NCBI GenBank assembly: GCA_904066235.2
Contig: CAJFCV020000004.1
Coordinates: forward strand, 10,168,001 to 10,232,000
Direction: 5' to 3'
DNA from: Bursaphelenchus xylophilus
Lineage: Eukaryota > Nematoda > Chromadorea > Rhabditida > Aphelenchoididae
Length of the DNA: 64,000 nt
Position numbers and translations under genes: made by a program. Positions 33,440-43,890 of this stretch are shown piece by piece. Each line of letters opens with the position of its first letter. Position 1 is the first letter of the stretch. The notes under the pieces were generated by a model. It did no database searches, was not told where the DNA came from, and saw only the letters and a list, made by a program, of their open reading frames with translations.

Positions 33440-34034
33440 ATGACAGGTCTCTTCAGATCCCTCGCCATCCTATTAATTTGCTCCCTTCTCGCTGACTCAT
33501 TGGTGATTTATCGGCGAAAGCCGAAGCCTCGTCTCGTCTGTCATGAAGAATATGATGACGAGCTGTCCTCGGAGAACTCTTCGGATGGCGACGCGGACGG
33601 TTACCAAGTCACAACGACGGCAGTTCGGGTCAAAAAACCAAAGACGAGGACAAAGCGCGAGAGTGAGAAAATCACGTTGAGGTTCGATGAGAGAGTGAAG
33701 CGGATGGATTTGCAGGTGGGATTTATAAATTTTTTGATTGTATCTTTGGATTTTTGAGAGAAATTCTTGATTTTTTTTGATCAAAAATTTTATTTTTTTG
33801 GATTAATCTTGGCGAAATCTTGCACTATTTTTTGAGACTTTGCTACCAAAATTGTGAATTTTTCTCTTTTTTGAATGACGTTGCAAAATGTCTTCGCCGA
33901 TTTTTATTGAGATTTTTCATTTTCAGGACGGAGATTTTGAGATCATTGGTGAGAATCTGAGCTCTGAAGAAAAAGCAGCCATCAAGCAGAAGTTGGTGCA
34001 AACCTGTAATACGCTAAACATCCGAAATGTTTGA
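33440..34034 (+). CDS. Small secreted acidic protein, unknown function
   Basis: Two exons, 33440-33715 and 33927-34034, join in phase 0 and give 127 residues. A signal peptide spans about residues 1-20 (LFRSLAILLICSLLADS). An acidic Ser/Glu/Asp stretch follows (DDELSSENSSDGDAD). A basic dibasic site (KTRTKR) could be cleaved, so this may be a prepropeptide. The C-terminal part is a mixed-charge helix (SSEEKAAIKQKLVQ). Only two Cys remain after the signal. The start ATG follows CTCTTTCAGA, a likely trans-splice acceptor. No family recognised. Confidence 0.7.
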
Positions 34035-34319
34035 CGAACACGTCGATGGAAACAAAAGATTGGTCTCTGATTTCTTCGCATTTATAATTCTTCACATTTA
34101 TTTTAATAATATAATCTTTGAAAAATTTGAATGAAATTTCAAAACCGCAAGGTTCGGCTTTTTGGAGCCAAATTACGCCCGTACCAGGCCGAACACTCTG
34201 ACATTACACTCTCGGACCGATGAAACAATGTTTGAAATAGCATCAGTTATCTTGGGTAATGTAGAATTGTTTGAAAAGTAAAGAGTAGACGAGAAGGGGA
34301 AAGTCAATACATTAGAAGT

Positions 34320-34669
34320 AGGGGGCACAAATCTATAGGAAATCTGAGCGGGCCGCAGGCCCGGGCTTGGAAAATTTGGAAAGCCCGGCCCGGTTCGGTC
34401 CCGGAAAATTTTTATACTAGGCTGGAAATAAAGAAAACGGACATGAAAGGAAAATTATGACAAATTTTTGCAAAAGGAATAGAAAAATTTAGCAAAACCT
34501 AGGTACATAAGAAGACTTTACGTTTGCTATCAGCCTTGTGTTTGAAAAAATGAAAAATTATATCGAAAAAGCTTGTTTTTTCCTTTTTTTCCGGGCAAAA
34601 CCCAGATTTCAAAAAAATCGGGCCGGCCCGGCCCGGGCCGGAAAATTTTGCAAAGCCCGGCACGGAGCC
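34320..34669. repeat. Broken GGGCC-rich element
   Basis: CGGGCCGCAGGCCCGGGCTT and AAAGCCCGGCCCGG occur near 34350-34405, and GGGCCGGCCCGGCCCGGGCC near 34619-34640, with AT-rich DNA between. They appear related to the GGGCC blocks at 32120 and 32765. Confidence 0.6.
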
Positions 34670-34925
34670 ATGCCTAATGTCGCGTCGCTGGTCCCCAAAC
34701 AGGAGAGGGGCCAGCCAAAAGACGATATGTAAGTCTCTTCCTTAATCTGCACAATGCAATAAAAAAATTATGTTTAGCCGAAGAATGAAGATCCGCGGAG
34801 TGATGCCTCAGCCCAAAGAAGAAGACAAAATCTTGGAGCTGATGTTGCAACGAACAACCACCATTACGCCGCCTCCTGTACGCCGATTACATACCCGTCG
34901 ACCACTGAAACAGAGGAAGAGTTAA
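34670..34925 (+). CDS. Possible small two-exon gene, frame uncertain
   Basis: A consensus GTAAGT donor (34729) and TTTAG acceptor (34777) define a 49 bp intron. Read from the ATG at 34670, exons 34670-34728 and 34778-34925 give 68 residues, basic at the C-terminus. A second frame through the same splice sites stays open to a stop at 34963 and reads as a more typical acidic protein tail (TTETEEELNPEFVQDGLKNV). In that frame a stop lies just upstream of the first exon. The upstream boundary is a GGGCC repeat, so the 5' part of a gene may have been lost. No function is assigned. Confidence 0.35.
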
Positions 34926-34963
34926 ACCCAGAATTTGTACAAGACGGCCTCAAAAATGTATAA

Positions 34964-36424
34964 AGACGTGGCCTCGGATTTTGTGGGATTATTGGTTCAA
35001 TCCTGTCGGCCATTTTTGTGATTACGCTGTAATTATAATAGAATGAAATTCGAATGAAAAGAATTGAAATTGCAGTGTCCTTGAGGGTCATTAGCAATTA
35101 GAATTGCGTATCGTGTATATGGTATAACTTCGATCAGGCCGGGCTCTTAGCTTCAAGGCGCCCCAGGCCTGACTCGATAGCCGTTGACGTCGGATTTTTA
35201 AACCTTTTTGAAAGAAAGTTTGTGCCCATGGTAATACGAAAAAACCTCTTGTGGCTTTCAACTTGCTTTAAACAAGTTTACTCCACGATTTCCCCAAAAA
35301 ACCAACAATTTTCCAAGTCTAATGGCGGGTTTGAGTTCCAGAAAAATATTAATTTTAGGAAAGTCGGCGGAGTCTCCGCGGAGAAATCCGAAGAAAAAAG
35401 TTGTTAGTTTCGAGTGGCCCACCTGTAGTAGAACTTCTCGACTTTATTCTAGGGTAGGTTCTGATCTACAGCTTGTCACAGAAATTTCAAAAGTGATATG
35501 TCAAACAGGGGTGCTTTTTGTAGACATTTTTTGTCATAAATCCCAAAGAAACGTTTTGATGGGCTGAACCACTGTTATGTTGTTACTCTCTTTGTATCTT
35601 CAAACCCTTGGTAGATACCTAATTACCTTCTCAATGGCTTTTCGGGGTTTTTTTTCAAGCAAAACTTCAGTTTTAATTTGATTTTTTCGTCGATCACAAT
35701 GAGAAGAACCGAATGTGTAAGGACGCCGGACTAACACTAAAGGTAGGTTTCTTCGGAATTTTGAGACCTTCTCAACTAATTAACGGCGCGTGCGGATGAC
35801 ATTACTGTAAACTAAGAGGGTTTTTGGTACCTTTTCGGGCCGTACCTGGGGGGAAAGCAGTGGGTTCAGATTTTAGCGAACGCATCCCCAAAACTATGTA
35901 TGTAGTTGTAGTTTATGTATGTTATTTATGATTTACGTTAGGCTCCTGGCGTGCGCTCAGCAGCGATTTTAAAGTCAAAAATTGGCAAAATATGGCATTT
36001 TCTCCAAATTTTGGGACAAGAATTGAATTTTGAATTCTATCCGTCGCCGGGCCACAAGCTTTTTTCAGCGACAGCGCACAGTGTAAAAATGTCAAGACTT
36101 TTTTGGTATGACCCCAGCGTCGCACTTTCCTTGTCAATTCCAAAAATTGATATTTATTTTCGTTGTAAACCCCCTTCAATTTTTATCACTTTCTCTTTTC
36201 TCTTTTTTTATCATGCAACTTAAACAAAATGCGCTTTTGAACGTGACCGATTGCTCGGTTCTTTTCTCTAACCCAAAAAAAAACATGTTCACGTGAAGAG
36301 CGCCGTTGGGAAAATACCCCCGGATTGCGTCAGGTTTATCGTTAACACTTTTGCAGTATTTTGTTTATTTTCGAACATTCTGCTCTCTTGATTCGAACGC
36401 AAGATGGTGTTCTCTTTTGCAGCT
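34964..36424. other. No gene recognised upstream of HAD gene
   Basis: AT-rich, with family 3-like fragments near 35940-36120 (GCGTGCGCTCAG, CAGCGTCGCACTTTCC). The open frames at 35222-35567 have no domain features. Confidence 0.5.
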
Positions 36425-38550
36425 ATGACTTTCAAGGCCGTCATATTCGATATGGGTGGGGTGGCGGTGCGGTTGGCCAGACATCAGAAATTCGTCGCGT
36501 TGATTGCTCAAGGTATGTGCATTGCAAAAAATACAGTGGAAATTCGGTACAGGAAATCATAAAGCGGCTAATTTTCCTTTTATTTGGGGCAAAACTATGG
36601 TTCCTACAAAAAAATAACTTAAAAAAATTTTTTTTCCACTGAAATCTTTTTTCCGGATTATAAACCGTGGGATATCAGATGCAAAGAAAAACTCAAAAGA
36701 TATGTGAAGTTCCGCAACATAGATCTTTGACGAACTGCCGTCGAATTATCGGGCCACAAAGCAAAATTTTCCCAGAGAAATTTTTTTTTCGAGAATTTTT
36801 CTAACCCCATAACTCTGGCAGTTCGCAAAAAAAAAAAAAATTTTTTTTGACGTTCATCTGTCTGTCGGGAAAATAATGAGCACTCTGTCGCGTCGAAAAT
36901 TGCATCGCCACCGAGAAAATGGATTGTGCCGCGGCAAAATCAAATTGCTTTTCAATTCAGCGACAACGCGACATTGCGTCCATTATTTTCCCGACAGACT
37001 GATACAATTTTTTTATACGAAGTCTTCAATAAACACCTCCATTATTCAGCATATCAGCAACCTTTCCTCCGCCAGAAAATGTTCGACTTTTACGAGGGGA
37101 AAGTCTCGTTTGAAGAGGTCGTCAGCGTCACGAATAATGTCTTCGACAAAGCTGTATGTTTTTCTTTTGAAAATATAAATCGAATATACCCAGAAAGCAG
37201 ATATCTTTGGCAAAAATGAAATTTATTTTTAGGGTTCAATTCAAGACTTTGAAAATGCCGACTTCAAGGAGCAGGTGGGAACAACGGATACGCTGATTTT
37301 GAACGCTGTGCGATGCCTGCAAGCGCAGGGATACAAAGTCGGATTGCTGACGAATAACGGGTATTGGTCCAGGCAAAGGGAACGTTCGATGATAATCGAC
37401 GAAGCAGACCAATTTGATGCCGTCGTGGAGTCTTGCCGAGTCGGCTTCAGGAAACCTCAACCGCAGATTTATAAGGTTTGTAGAGTTCTTTTGCGAATTA
37501 CAGCCAGGCTTTTGTACTAGTCCGTCCGGAAAGTTGCTGGACTGAAATCAGCGGCACACTATGAGAAGAAAAACGTTTTCTTCGCAATGTTCAATTTCTT
37601 TCTTTTTGCACCGTGCAGTATTCTTTTTTGGGCTGTCGCACGCACGTTGGCTTTTTCGCACAGTGCGAACGCCAAAAATTAATTCACAGGGGAAGTACCC
37701 CAAGTACAACGCTCAGATTTTGATAGAACTTGGGACAACTTTAGAATATTTTTTTCTAAAATCTATGCGAAAATCCTAGCTCGCGCTTTGCAGAAACAAC
37801 CGAGATTTTTAGATTGAAAGTTGGCGAAAATTTGACACTTTTTGCCGAATTTGGGCACGAAAAGTCTCGTACCTATTTGTGCCGTAAAAGGTAATGTTTC
37901 CGAAAAAATCAATTTTTTCCGCACGAAACTGGCAAAGTCATGGCCAAAAAGTGTTTTTCTCTTTGACCGCTCTCCGCGTTTAGCGTACTCTCTCGGGGGC
38001 AAAGATGGTTCAATATCTCGGCGGTGCTTGCAAAGCGTGAGCTAAGACTTTCGGGAATTGATATTTAGTTCGTGCCCAACGTGTGTGCAAAATTTTAAGA
38101 AAATTTGAGCGTCGCAATTGGGGTACTTCCCTTGTTAGCACTGCGGAATTTCTGCCTTTTTGAACAGTGCAATAGGCTTTTTTGGGCTGTCGCCCGCACC
38201 ATAATTTTTTTTGCAAAGTGCGCCTTGCCAAAATAACTTCAACAACTTTACAAACGATTAGCAAGAAAATCCGTATCTTTGTTTCCTCCCTTCACTCTCC
38301 GTTCTTTTAAAATCCCCCATTTCAGATCATGCTTGACAAGCTGAATGTCTTCCCATCCGAGTCCATTATGGTGGACGACAGTCCGTTGGTGTTGGAGGCG
38401 GCCCATGCCCTCGGAATGGGGACGGTCTTGGTCGAGAATCAGGACACACAGAAAGCGATAGCCGACATTTATCGCCTCCTAAATGGCGAGAAGTTCAATG
38501 CGTTGGATGAGATCTCAAATACGGAGTGGAAGAAACGAGTCTTTGCTTAA
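36425..38550 (+). CDS. HAD-like hydrolase (ACAD10/EPHX2-N type)
   Basis: Predicted HAD-superfamily hydrolase of the subfamily that forms the N-terminal domain of soluble epoxide hydrolase and ACAD10; probably cytosolic, substrate unknown. Exons 36425-36512, 37050-37153, 37233-37475 and 38326-38550 join in phase and give 219 residues. Motif I is FDMGGV with the nucleophile Asp at residue 9. The residue two further on is Gly where active phosphatases usually have Asp, so catalysis may be altered. Motif II is LLTNN, motif III RKPQPQIY, and motif IV MVDDSPLVLEAA near the C-terminus. The ATG follows CTCTTTTGCAGCT, a likely trans-splice acceptor; an in-frame ATG at 36404 would add seven residues. 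AATAAA lies near 38651. Introns 1 and 3 contain MITEs. Confidence 0.88.
36857..37002. mobile_element. MITE family 1 in HAD intron 1
   Basis: Ends ATCTGTCTGTCGGGAAAATAA-like and TTATTTTCCCGACAGACTGA. The right end lies under 50 bp from the acceptor of exon 2. Confidence 0.85.
37577..38240. mobile_element. Family 3 element between ~105 bp direct repeats
   Basis: An element with ends GGGGAAGTACCCCAAGTAC (37688) and CAATTGGGGTACTTCCC (about 38134) contains the GACCGCTCTCCGCGTTTAGCG core. It is flanked by two direct copies of a segment including CTTTTTTGGGCTGTCGC and a GCACAGTGC-like palindrome (37577-37685 and 38137-38240). It lies in intron 3 of the HAD gene. Confidence 0.65.
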
Positions 38551-38999
38551 GAATCGAGTGTAAAAATTTGTACAGGTCACACAAAAATGAAGATATTTGT
38601 CTAACAAGTTTGTGGTTTATTAATGCGTATGTGTTTTACAATATATATCACAATAAAAACAGATACTTAAAAGAGCTTCTGGTATGAATGGGCTGAAACT
38701 AAATCTTTTTGGTGGCAATTGACGGGCAGAAAAAAACAGTTCGAAAAATAGTATGTAATGGACTTTCTACAAGTGGCAATGACGTCATGATTACAATGAA
38801 AAATGCTTTGTGAATATCTTGGAAATTTTCTCTCAAAAAAGGTGAAATTGATCAGATCTCTAGAAAAATGATTTTATATGTGTGCGCTATACTTTACAGT
38901 AAAGTAAAATGCCGTAACCTTTAACAGAATACGATCTGTTGGAGCTTATTTGTTCATCAGATCCTACTGAAGGTCGATAATCTTTGCAAAAAACGACAA

Positions 39000-39290
39000 G
39001 ACCCAAAAAAGATGCCGATCTATTCCTCGTCGATCCGGTTGGTCGAAAAACTGCGTCCTTCTGGGAATATCACCACTTTGCCTCCGGGATAATTGCAAGT
39101 GTAGAACTGAGCCGTCTCTGGCCGCTCCATTTCCACCGACTCTTCGCCAATTGTCCGTCGACCGCGGATCAGCCCACCACGAAGGCCATCAACTTGGAGA
39201 AAAAATACATGGCATAGCGCAAGCGCTGAAAGAGCAAGACTTTGAAGAAAATCGGCTGAAACGGCAAGAGAGAAAAAAGCTAGGAATAAC
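39000..39290 (+). pseudogene. Coding-like segment with probable frameshift
   Basis: The second half (about 39100-39290) stays open in one frame and reads as a convincing protein segment (AAPFPPTLRQLSVDRGSAHH, then GIAQALKEQDFEENRLKRQE), ending at a GT directly before a MITE. Just upstream a different frame with an ATG at 39012 encodes MPIYSSSIRLVEKLRP. One base shift near 39085 would link the two. The upstream frame 38984-39217 is also open, so the structure is uncertain. It may be the broken 5' exon of a gene. No family recognised. Confidence 0.35.
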
Positions 39291-39301
39291 TGAAGGTAGT
39301 A

Positions 39302-39715
39302 TCAGCCTGTCTAGAAAATAATGAGCGCTCTGTCGCATCGAAAATCGCATCGCCGCCGAGAAAATGAATGTTGTGGCGACAAAATCAAATTGCTTTTTAC
39401 AGTGGGGGACCTGACCCAGTGGCAAAAAACGTACCATTTTGCAACCGGGAAGCATCAAAAATGTGGCAAAATGCTTCCCTCTCCAAGTGAAAAGACTCCG
39501 ATTTCAAAATCGCGCCCGCTCTTTCTGTGAGGGAAAGGGCGCGCCCTTCAAAAAGAATTTTTTTTACTTGGAGAGGGAAGCATTTGGCCACATTCTTGAT
39601 ACTACTTCCCGGTTGCAATATGATACGTTTTTTGCCACTGGATCAGGTCCCCCACTGTATTTTAGCGACACAATTGGCATAGCGACAGTATGTTCATTAT
39701 TTTCCCGACAGACTG
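39302..39715. mobile_element. MITE family 1 split by family 2
   Basis: A family 1 element (ends TCAGCCTGTCTAGAAAATAA and TTATTTTCCCGACAGACTGA) is interrupted at 39400-39657 by a family 2 copy. The inserted copy is flanked by TA on each side, and the family 1 core resumes with TTTTAGCGACACAATTGG. Confidence 0.9.
39400..39657. mobile_element. MITE family 2, complete copy
   Basis: Ends CAGTGGGGGACCTGACCC and GGATCAGGTCCCCCACTG are near-perfect inverted repeats. The core has two mirrored GGCGCGCCC blocks and AAGCATTTTGCCAC-type arms. TA at each end. This is the best reference copy in the window. Confidence 0.92.
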
Positions 39716-39790
39716 ATACTATATGACTTTTGTAAAGCACGATAGAAAAAGATCATATCTATTGTAAGCCTTTATTTGTTCATTCAAATA

Positions 39791-39945
39791 TCAGTCTGTC
39801 GGGAAAATAGTGCCCGCTCTGTCGCTGCGCCAATCGAGTCGCTGAATCGAAATGCATTTTGATTTTGCCGCGACACAATTCACTTTCTTGGTGGCGATAC
39901 AATTTTCGATTCAACAGAGTGATCATTATTTTTCAGAAAGACTGA
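39791..39945. mobile_element. MITE family 1 copy
   Basis: Ends TCAGTCTGTCGGGAAAATAG and TTATTTTTCAGAAAGACTGA, TA flanks. Confidence 0.85.
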
Positions 39946-40480
39946 TATTAAGATATTAGCACCACATTTCTACATATCCCCATGTAAAATCAAATGATGA
40001 CTTTCTGAGTATCAAAATTTTCCAAAATTCCCCCAACCACTTACCCAGCAGAAAGCCGTAGATCCTTGCCATTACGCAACGACCCGGGGAATTAGAAATG
40101 GCACTGAAACAAGCGCATCCCCGCAAGTGCTTGTCCGCTTTTATACAACCAAATTGACTCGGAATTACATGACAAGTTATGCGTTTTTCTGCGGAAAACG
40201 AATTAGTTTCGCTGCTTCATGCTAATTGTGGCAATTTTGATGGCTTAGTGACATCAAGGAATTGTGAGCTTGCAGTGTAACGTGACATTGAGCAAGTGCC
40301 CAGCTCATGAGGGTCAGAACTAAATATATATTTAACATGGGAATTTCATTACAAAATTGAGCGGTTTGGCTATGGTGGTGCATGATGTATATGTCATAAA
40401 ATGCACTTTATAACTTCTCTTTATATGCTACACCGGCCATATAAGGTCAGTGCTGAAATTTGAAAACAAAATTGTTATTA
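39946..40480. other. No gene recognised
   Basis: AT-rich DNA with short frames only. Nothing repeated within the window was noticed. Confidence 0.45.
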
Positions 40481-40729
40481 CAGTGGGGGACCCGATCCAG
40501 CGGCAAAAAACGTACCATTTTGCATCCGGGAAGCATCAAAAATGTGGCAAAATGCTTCCTTCTCCAAGTGAAAAAATTTCGTTTTGATGGTCGCGCCGTT
40601 TCCCTTGCAAAAAGAGTGGGCGCGCTTTTGAAATCGGAGTTTCATCAAGGGGAAGCATTTTGCCACATTTTTGATACTTCCCGGCTGCACAATGGCACGT
40701 GTTTTTCCACTAGATAATGTCCCCTACGG
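40481..40729. mobile_element. MITE family 2 copy
   Basis: Left end CAGTGGGGGACCCGATCC. The right end is altered to AATGTCCCCTACGG but is followed by TA. It sits just left of another inverted-repeat element. Confidence 0.85.
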
Positions 40730-40736
40730 TAAACTA

Positions 40737-41414
40737 CAGGGTGTTCCTAGAATTATGGAAAAAACTATTCATCAATAACTTTGTGCTCGGTGGTCCAATC
40801 CGAAAAATTTCTTTTGCATTTTACAGGAAAACATTTGAGTTTTCAGAATCAAAAAAAAAATTTTTTTTCTTTGATCGGCAGAGACTTCGGTAACCTTCCT
40901 TGCATTCGGCGGAGTGTTTTTTTCACAAATGAGGCTGTAAATTCTTGTATGTGTGAAGAAAATGGGCGGGAAAGGATTCAGAAGATACAATATGACATTT
41001 ATTTCAAATTTTTGTCATTCGGCGGAGACTTTTTTTAACCTCGGCGGACGGTTTTTCTTCGACTTTGCAGGGTCAAAATTGGCCAAGACCAAAACGTATG
41101 GTATTCATGGTGGCATGGCGCCTAAATACGACTTGTTACGCCTTCGGCCCACTGGGAGAATAAAAAAAAGCAATTCGGCGGAGAAATCGGCGGAGAAAAA
41201 ATTAACCCATTTTTACAACCTCGTTTGTGAAAAAAGCACTCCGCCGAATTCAAGGCGGATTACGGAAGTCTCCGCCGATTAAACAAAAAATTTTTTTTTT
41301 GATTCTAAAAACTCCAAGGTTTTTCTGCAAAATGCAGAAAAAAATTTTCGGATTGGACCATCGAGCACAAAGTTATTAACGAATAGTTTTTTCCATAATT
41401 CTTGGAACACCCTG
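40737..41414. mobile_element. 678 bp TA-flanked inverted-repeat element
   Basis: Ends CAGGGTGTTCCTAGAATTAT and ATAATTCTTGGAACACCCTG are inverted copies extending about 70 bp inward (CTTTGTGCTCGGTGGTCC mirrored). The interior is itself partly palindromic (GGCGGAG and CTCCGCC motifs). TA flanks. Non-autonomous. Confidence 0.88.
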
Positions 41415-41609
41415 TATATTCAATAATATTACAAAACTTCTAATACATGGAATGCCATCGCTACGATTTTTAAAAATCAAAATGACTCACAAAACTCTGA
41501 TTTCGCTTGAATCAGTCAATCGTCATTAAAGCCGCAAGACATTGTGAATAATCTGGCCAATGTTACCGCAACTTTCAAATGTCACTTGATTTCTGATCCG
41601 GGACACTCA

Positions 41610-42090
41610 TTACAGACGCATAGAGCGATCATTTTCGTTACAATCCTCAAGCGAGACTGTATGGAAGGCTTCTAGAAGCAAGTCGCTTGGATTTTCTTCG
41701 AATTTTTGGATCGAAGGCTTCAAAAACCTTGGCTCAGGGCTATCCTTGTCCCGCCGAGTACAGTGAGGGACCTGATCCAGTGGCAAAAAACGTATCATTT
41801 TGCATCCGGGAAGTATGAAAAATGTGGCAAAATGCCTCGCTCTCCAACTAAAAAAACTCCGTTTTGAAGAGCGCGCCCTTTTCCCCCGACAAGAAGAGCG
41901 GGAGCTTTTGAAATCGGATTTTTTTTCACTTGGAGAGAGAGGTATTTTGCTGCAATTTTGATATGTCTTGAATGCAAAATGGTTCGTGTTTGGCCAATGG
42001 GTCAGGTCCGCCGAGTAGCTGTGGCGCCTTTCTTGGTAGCGGAGATACTGCATGTAGAAGCTCTGCAGGGGAAACATGGAGGTGATATTA
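41610..42090 (-). pseudogene. Minus-strand coding remnant split by MITE family 2
   Basis: On the minus strand a CCCCTGCAG acceptor near 42075 opens an exon beginning SFYMQYLRYQERRHSY. This is interrupted by the MITE at 41761-42015, which happens to be open in frame. Beyond it the frame continues as a protein-like acidic tail (SIQKFEENPSDLLLEAFHTV) to a stop at about 41613. Removing the MITE with one TA puts the two parts out of frame, so either the gene was already broken or an intron is involved. No domain recognised. Confidence 0.35.
41761..42015. mobile_element. MITE family 2 with altered right end
   Basis: Left end CAGTGAGGGACCTGATCC. The right end reads GGGTCAGGTCCGCCGAG before TA, where other copies read GGTCCCCCACTG. 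The ten bases CCGCCGAGTA also directly precede the left end. Confidence 0.8.
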
Positions 42091-42147
42091 CTCCCTATCC
42101 TCCATTCCTTTTTTCGCGCTATAAAATTTTTATTCAAAAAAGTCGTA

Positions 42148-42275
42148 TCAGCCTGTCGGAAAAATAATGAGCTCAGTATCGTCGCTGAAGTGAAGTCAAT
42201 TTGATTTTGCCGCGACACTGAAATAATCACGATTTTTGATCCGACAAAGTGTTCATTATTTTCCCGACAGGCTGA
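42148..42275. mobile_element. MITE family 1, short copy
   Basis: Ends TCAGCCTGTCGGAAAAATAA and TTATTTTCCCGACAGGCTGA. The core is about 20 bp shorter than usual. Confidence 0.85.
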
Positions 42276-42326
42276 TATCTCAATTTCTCGCCATAAAACT
42301 GTGACATATTTTGCTAAACATCACAT

Positions 42327-42491
42327 ATGCCACTGGAACGCCTGACTGCTATGCGATCCATACATCACAGAACGGTGTTCCCTATGGAAAGGAACCCGCA
42401 AAAAATGGTCCTTTTACGAAAAGTTTCCGATGATTGTTACCCGACGACGAGCGTCGGGATCAATGGGAGATTAACCAAGAAGGGGATTTGA
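42327..42491 (+). other. 54-codon open frame, protein-like
   Basis: The ATG at 42327 opens a 54-residue basic frame. An overlapping frame reads TPDCYAIHTSQNGVPYGKEP, also protein-like. No splice structure or family could be fixed. It may be a fragment of a decayed gene in this mobile-element zone. Confidence 0.2.
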
Positions 42492-43145
42492 AAACTTTTT
42501 ACAGAAAGGTTCACGTTCGCAAATTACAAAACCCCCTTTTTTTTGACGCGCTTACATGGGAGATTTGTTTTGACATTTTTCATATTCCTCACTGTTTCCC
42601 AATGCAATTCACATGAAGCCATTTGTTGATGGTCCTAATAAAATTTCGCTCCCTTCTTCCTCAATCAATGCATATTTATGAAGTTATGCGGGAAACAATC
42701 TTCTTAAAATTGAAAAAAAGCACCTCGAGTGACTGTAAATTGGCTTTTCGTGGGCGAAATTTGGAAATTTATTGGTTTGAGCCTTGCAGGGACAGCTAAT
42801 TTTTGCTTTTTACACGGGCCAAAAAATGAACAAATTTTTTTCTTCAATCACAAACATTTTTACAGGTCTCGAGCATCGGCTCATCATTTTTTGTAAGAGG
42901 GGATTGTGGTTCGATCTCTGCCAATTTTGCACGTAAAAAATTGGTTTTTTTGTAGAAAAATGTCACCTCAATGAGGTACTAGTCGCGCCATAAATTGCTG
43001 ATACATTTGCACAGTGCATTTTTGTTTTTCTTTCGGACTTGTCGCGGAGATTCCCCTTGAAGTTTCGCGGGAGCTCACTCCAATTTTCTCGCGCGACACC
43101 CGCGACAAATGTGTCAGGACTTTATGACGCGACTAGTAGAAAAGC

Positions 43146-43890
43146 AAATTGACAAGGAAAGTACATTTTTAGGGGCTCCTACTTTTCAACGGGACATACA
43201 TATGTCAAAAAATCCGAAAAATTGTGTTGATTAAGAGTATGTAAAAATTAGCTGGTCAATTTAGGGTTTTAAGGGTGAAAAATCAGTAAGAAGTTGACTT
43301 AAAGTTCTATTTAAACCCCATTCCGCTTAATTTTTCAGAGGTTTACAAATTTTATTTTACAGGGGAAGTACTCCAAGTGCGACGCTCAGATTTTCTTTAA
43401 ATTTTGCACACACGTCGGGCATGGACTAGATATCAATCCCTGAAAGCTTTAGCTTTGCCGGCGCCGCCGAGATATCGAACGGTTTTTGTCGCCGAGAGAG
43501 CACGCTAAACGTGGAGAGCGGTCAGAGAGAAAACACCTTTTTGGCCGTAACTTTGGCCGTTTCGAGCGGAAAATTTTGATTTTTTGTAGAAACATTATCC
43601 TTTACGGTTGAAATAGTCACGAAACTTTTCGAGCCGAAATTCGGCAGAAAGTCCTAAATTTTGGCCGACTTTTGATCTAAAAATCTTGGTTGTTTCTGCA
43701 AAGCGCGAGCTAGAATTCTCGCTTATATCTTAGAGAAAATTATTCTAAATTTGTGCCAAATTTCATCAAAATCTGAGCGTCGCCCTTGGAGTACTTTCCC
43801 TGTTAGCTAAAATGATGTTTTTTGAGTTTCGTAATGAATAAGTCATGGTACAAAAATTTATTTTCAGACCTTAAACTTCAAAAAGCATTC
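43146..43890. mobile_element. Foldback-family arm carrying a family 3 insert
   Basis: 43146-43360 and 43803-43890 match, in order, the left arm and adjacent sequence at 31721-32010 (GGGGCTCCTACTTTT, GGGACATA, TTTTTCAGAGGTTTACAA, AAAATGATGTTTTTTGAG). The match is interrupted by 43363-43801. Confidence 0.8.
43363..43801. mobile_element. MITE family 3, complete copy
   Basis: Ends CAGGGGAAGTACTCCAAG and CTTGGAGTACTTTCCCTG are inverted repeats, continuing inward as GCGACGCTCAGATTTT and AAAATCTGAGCGTCGC. The core has GAGAGCACGCTAAACGTGGA and CAAAGCGCGAGCTAGA. Comparison with the empty site at 31935 shows duplication of TA. Confidence 0.9.
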
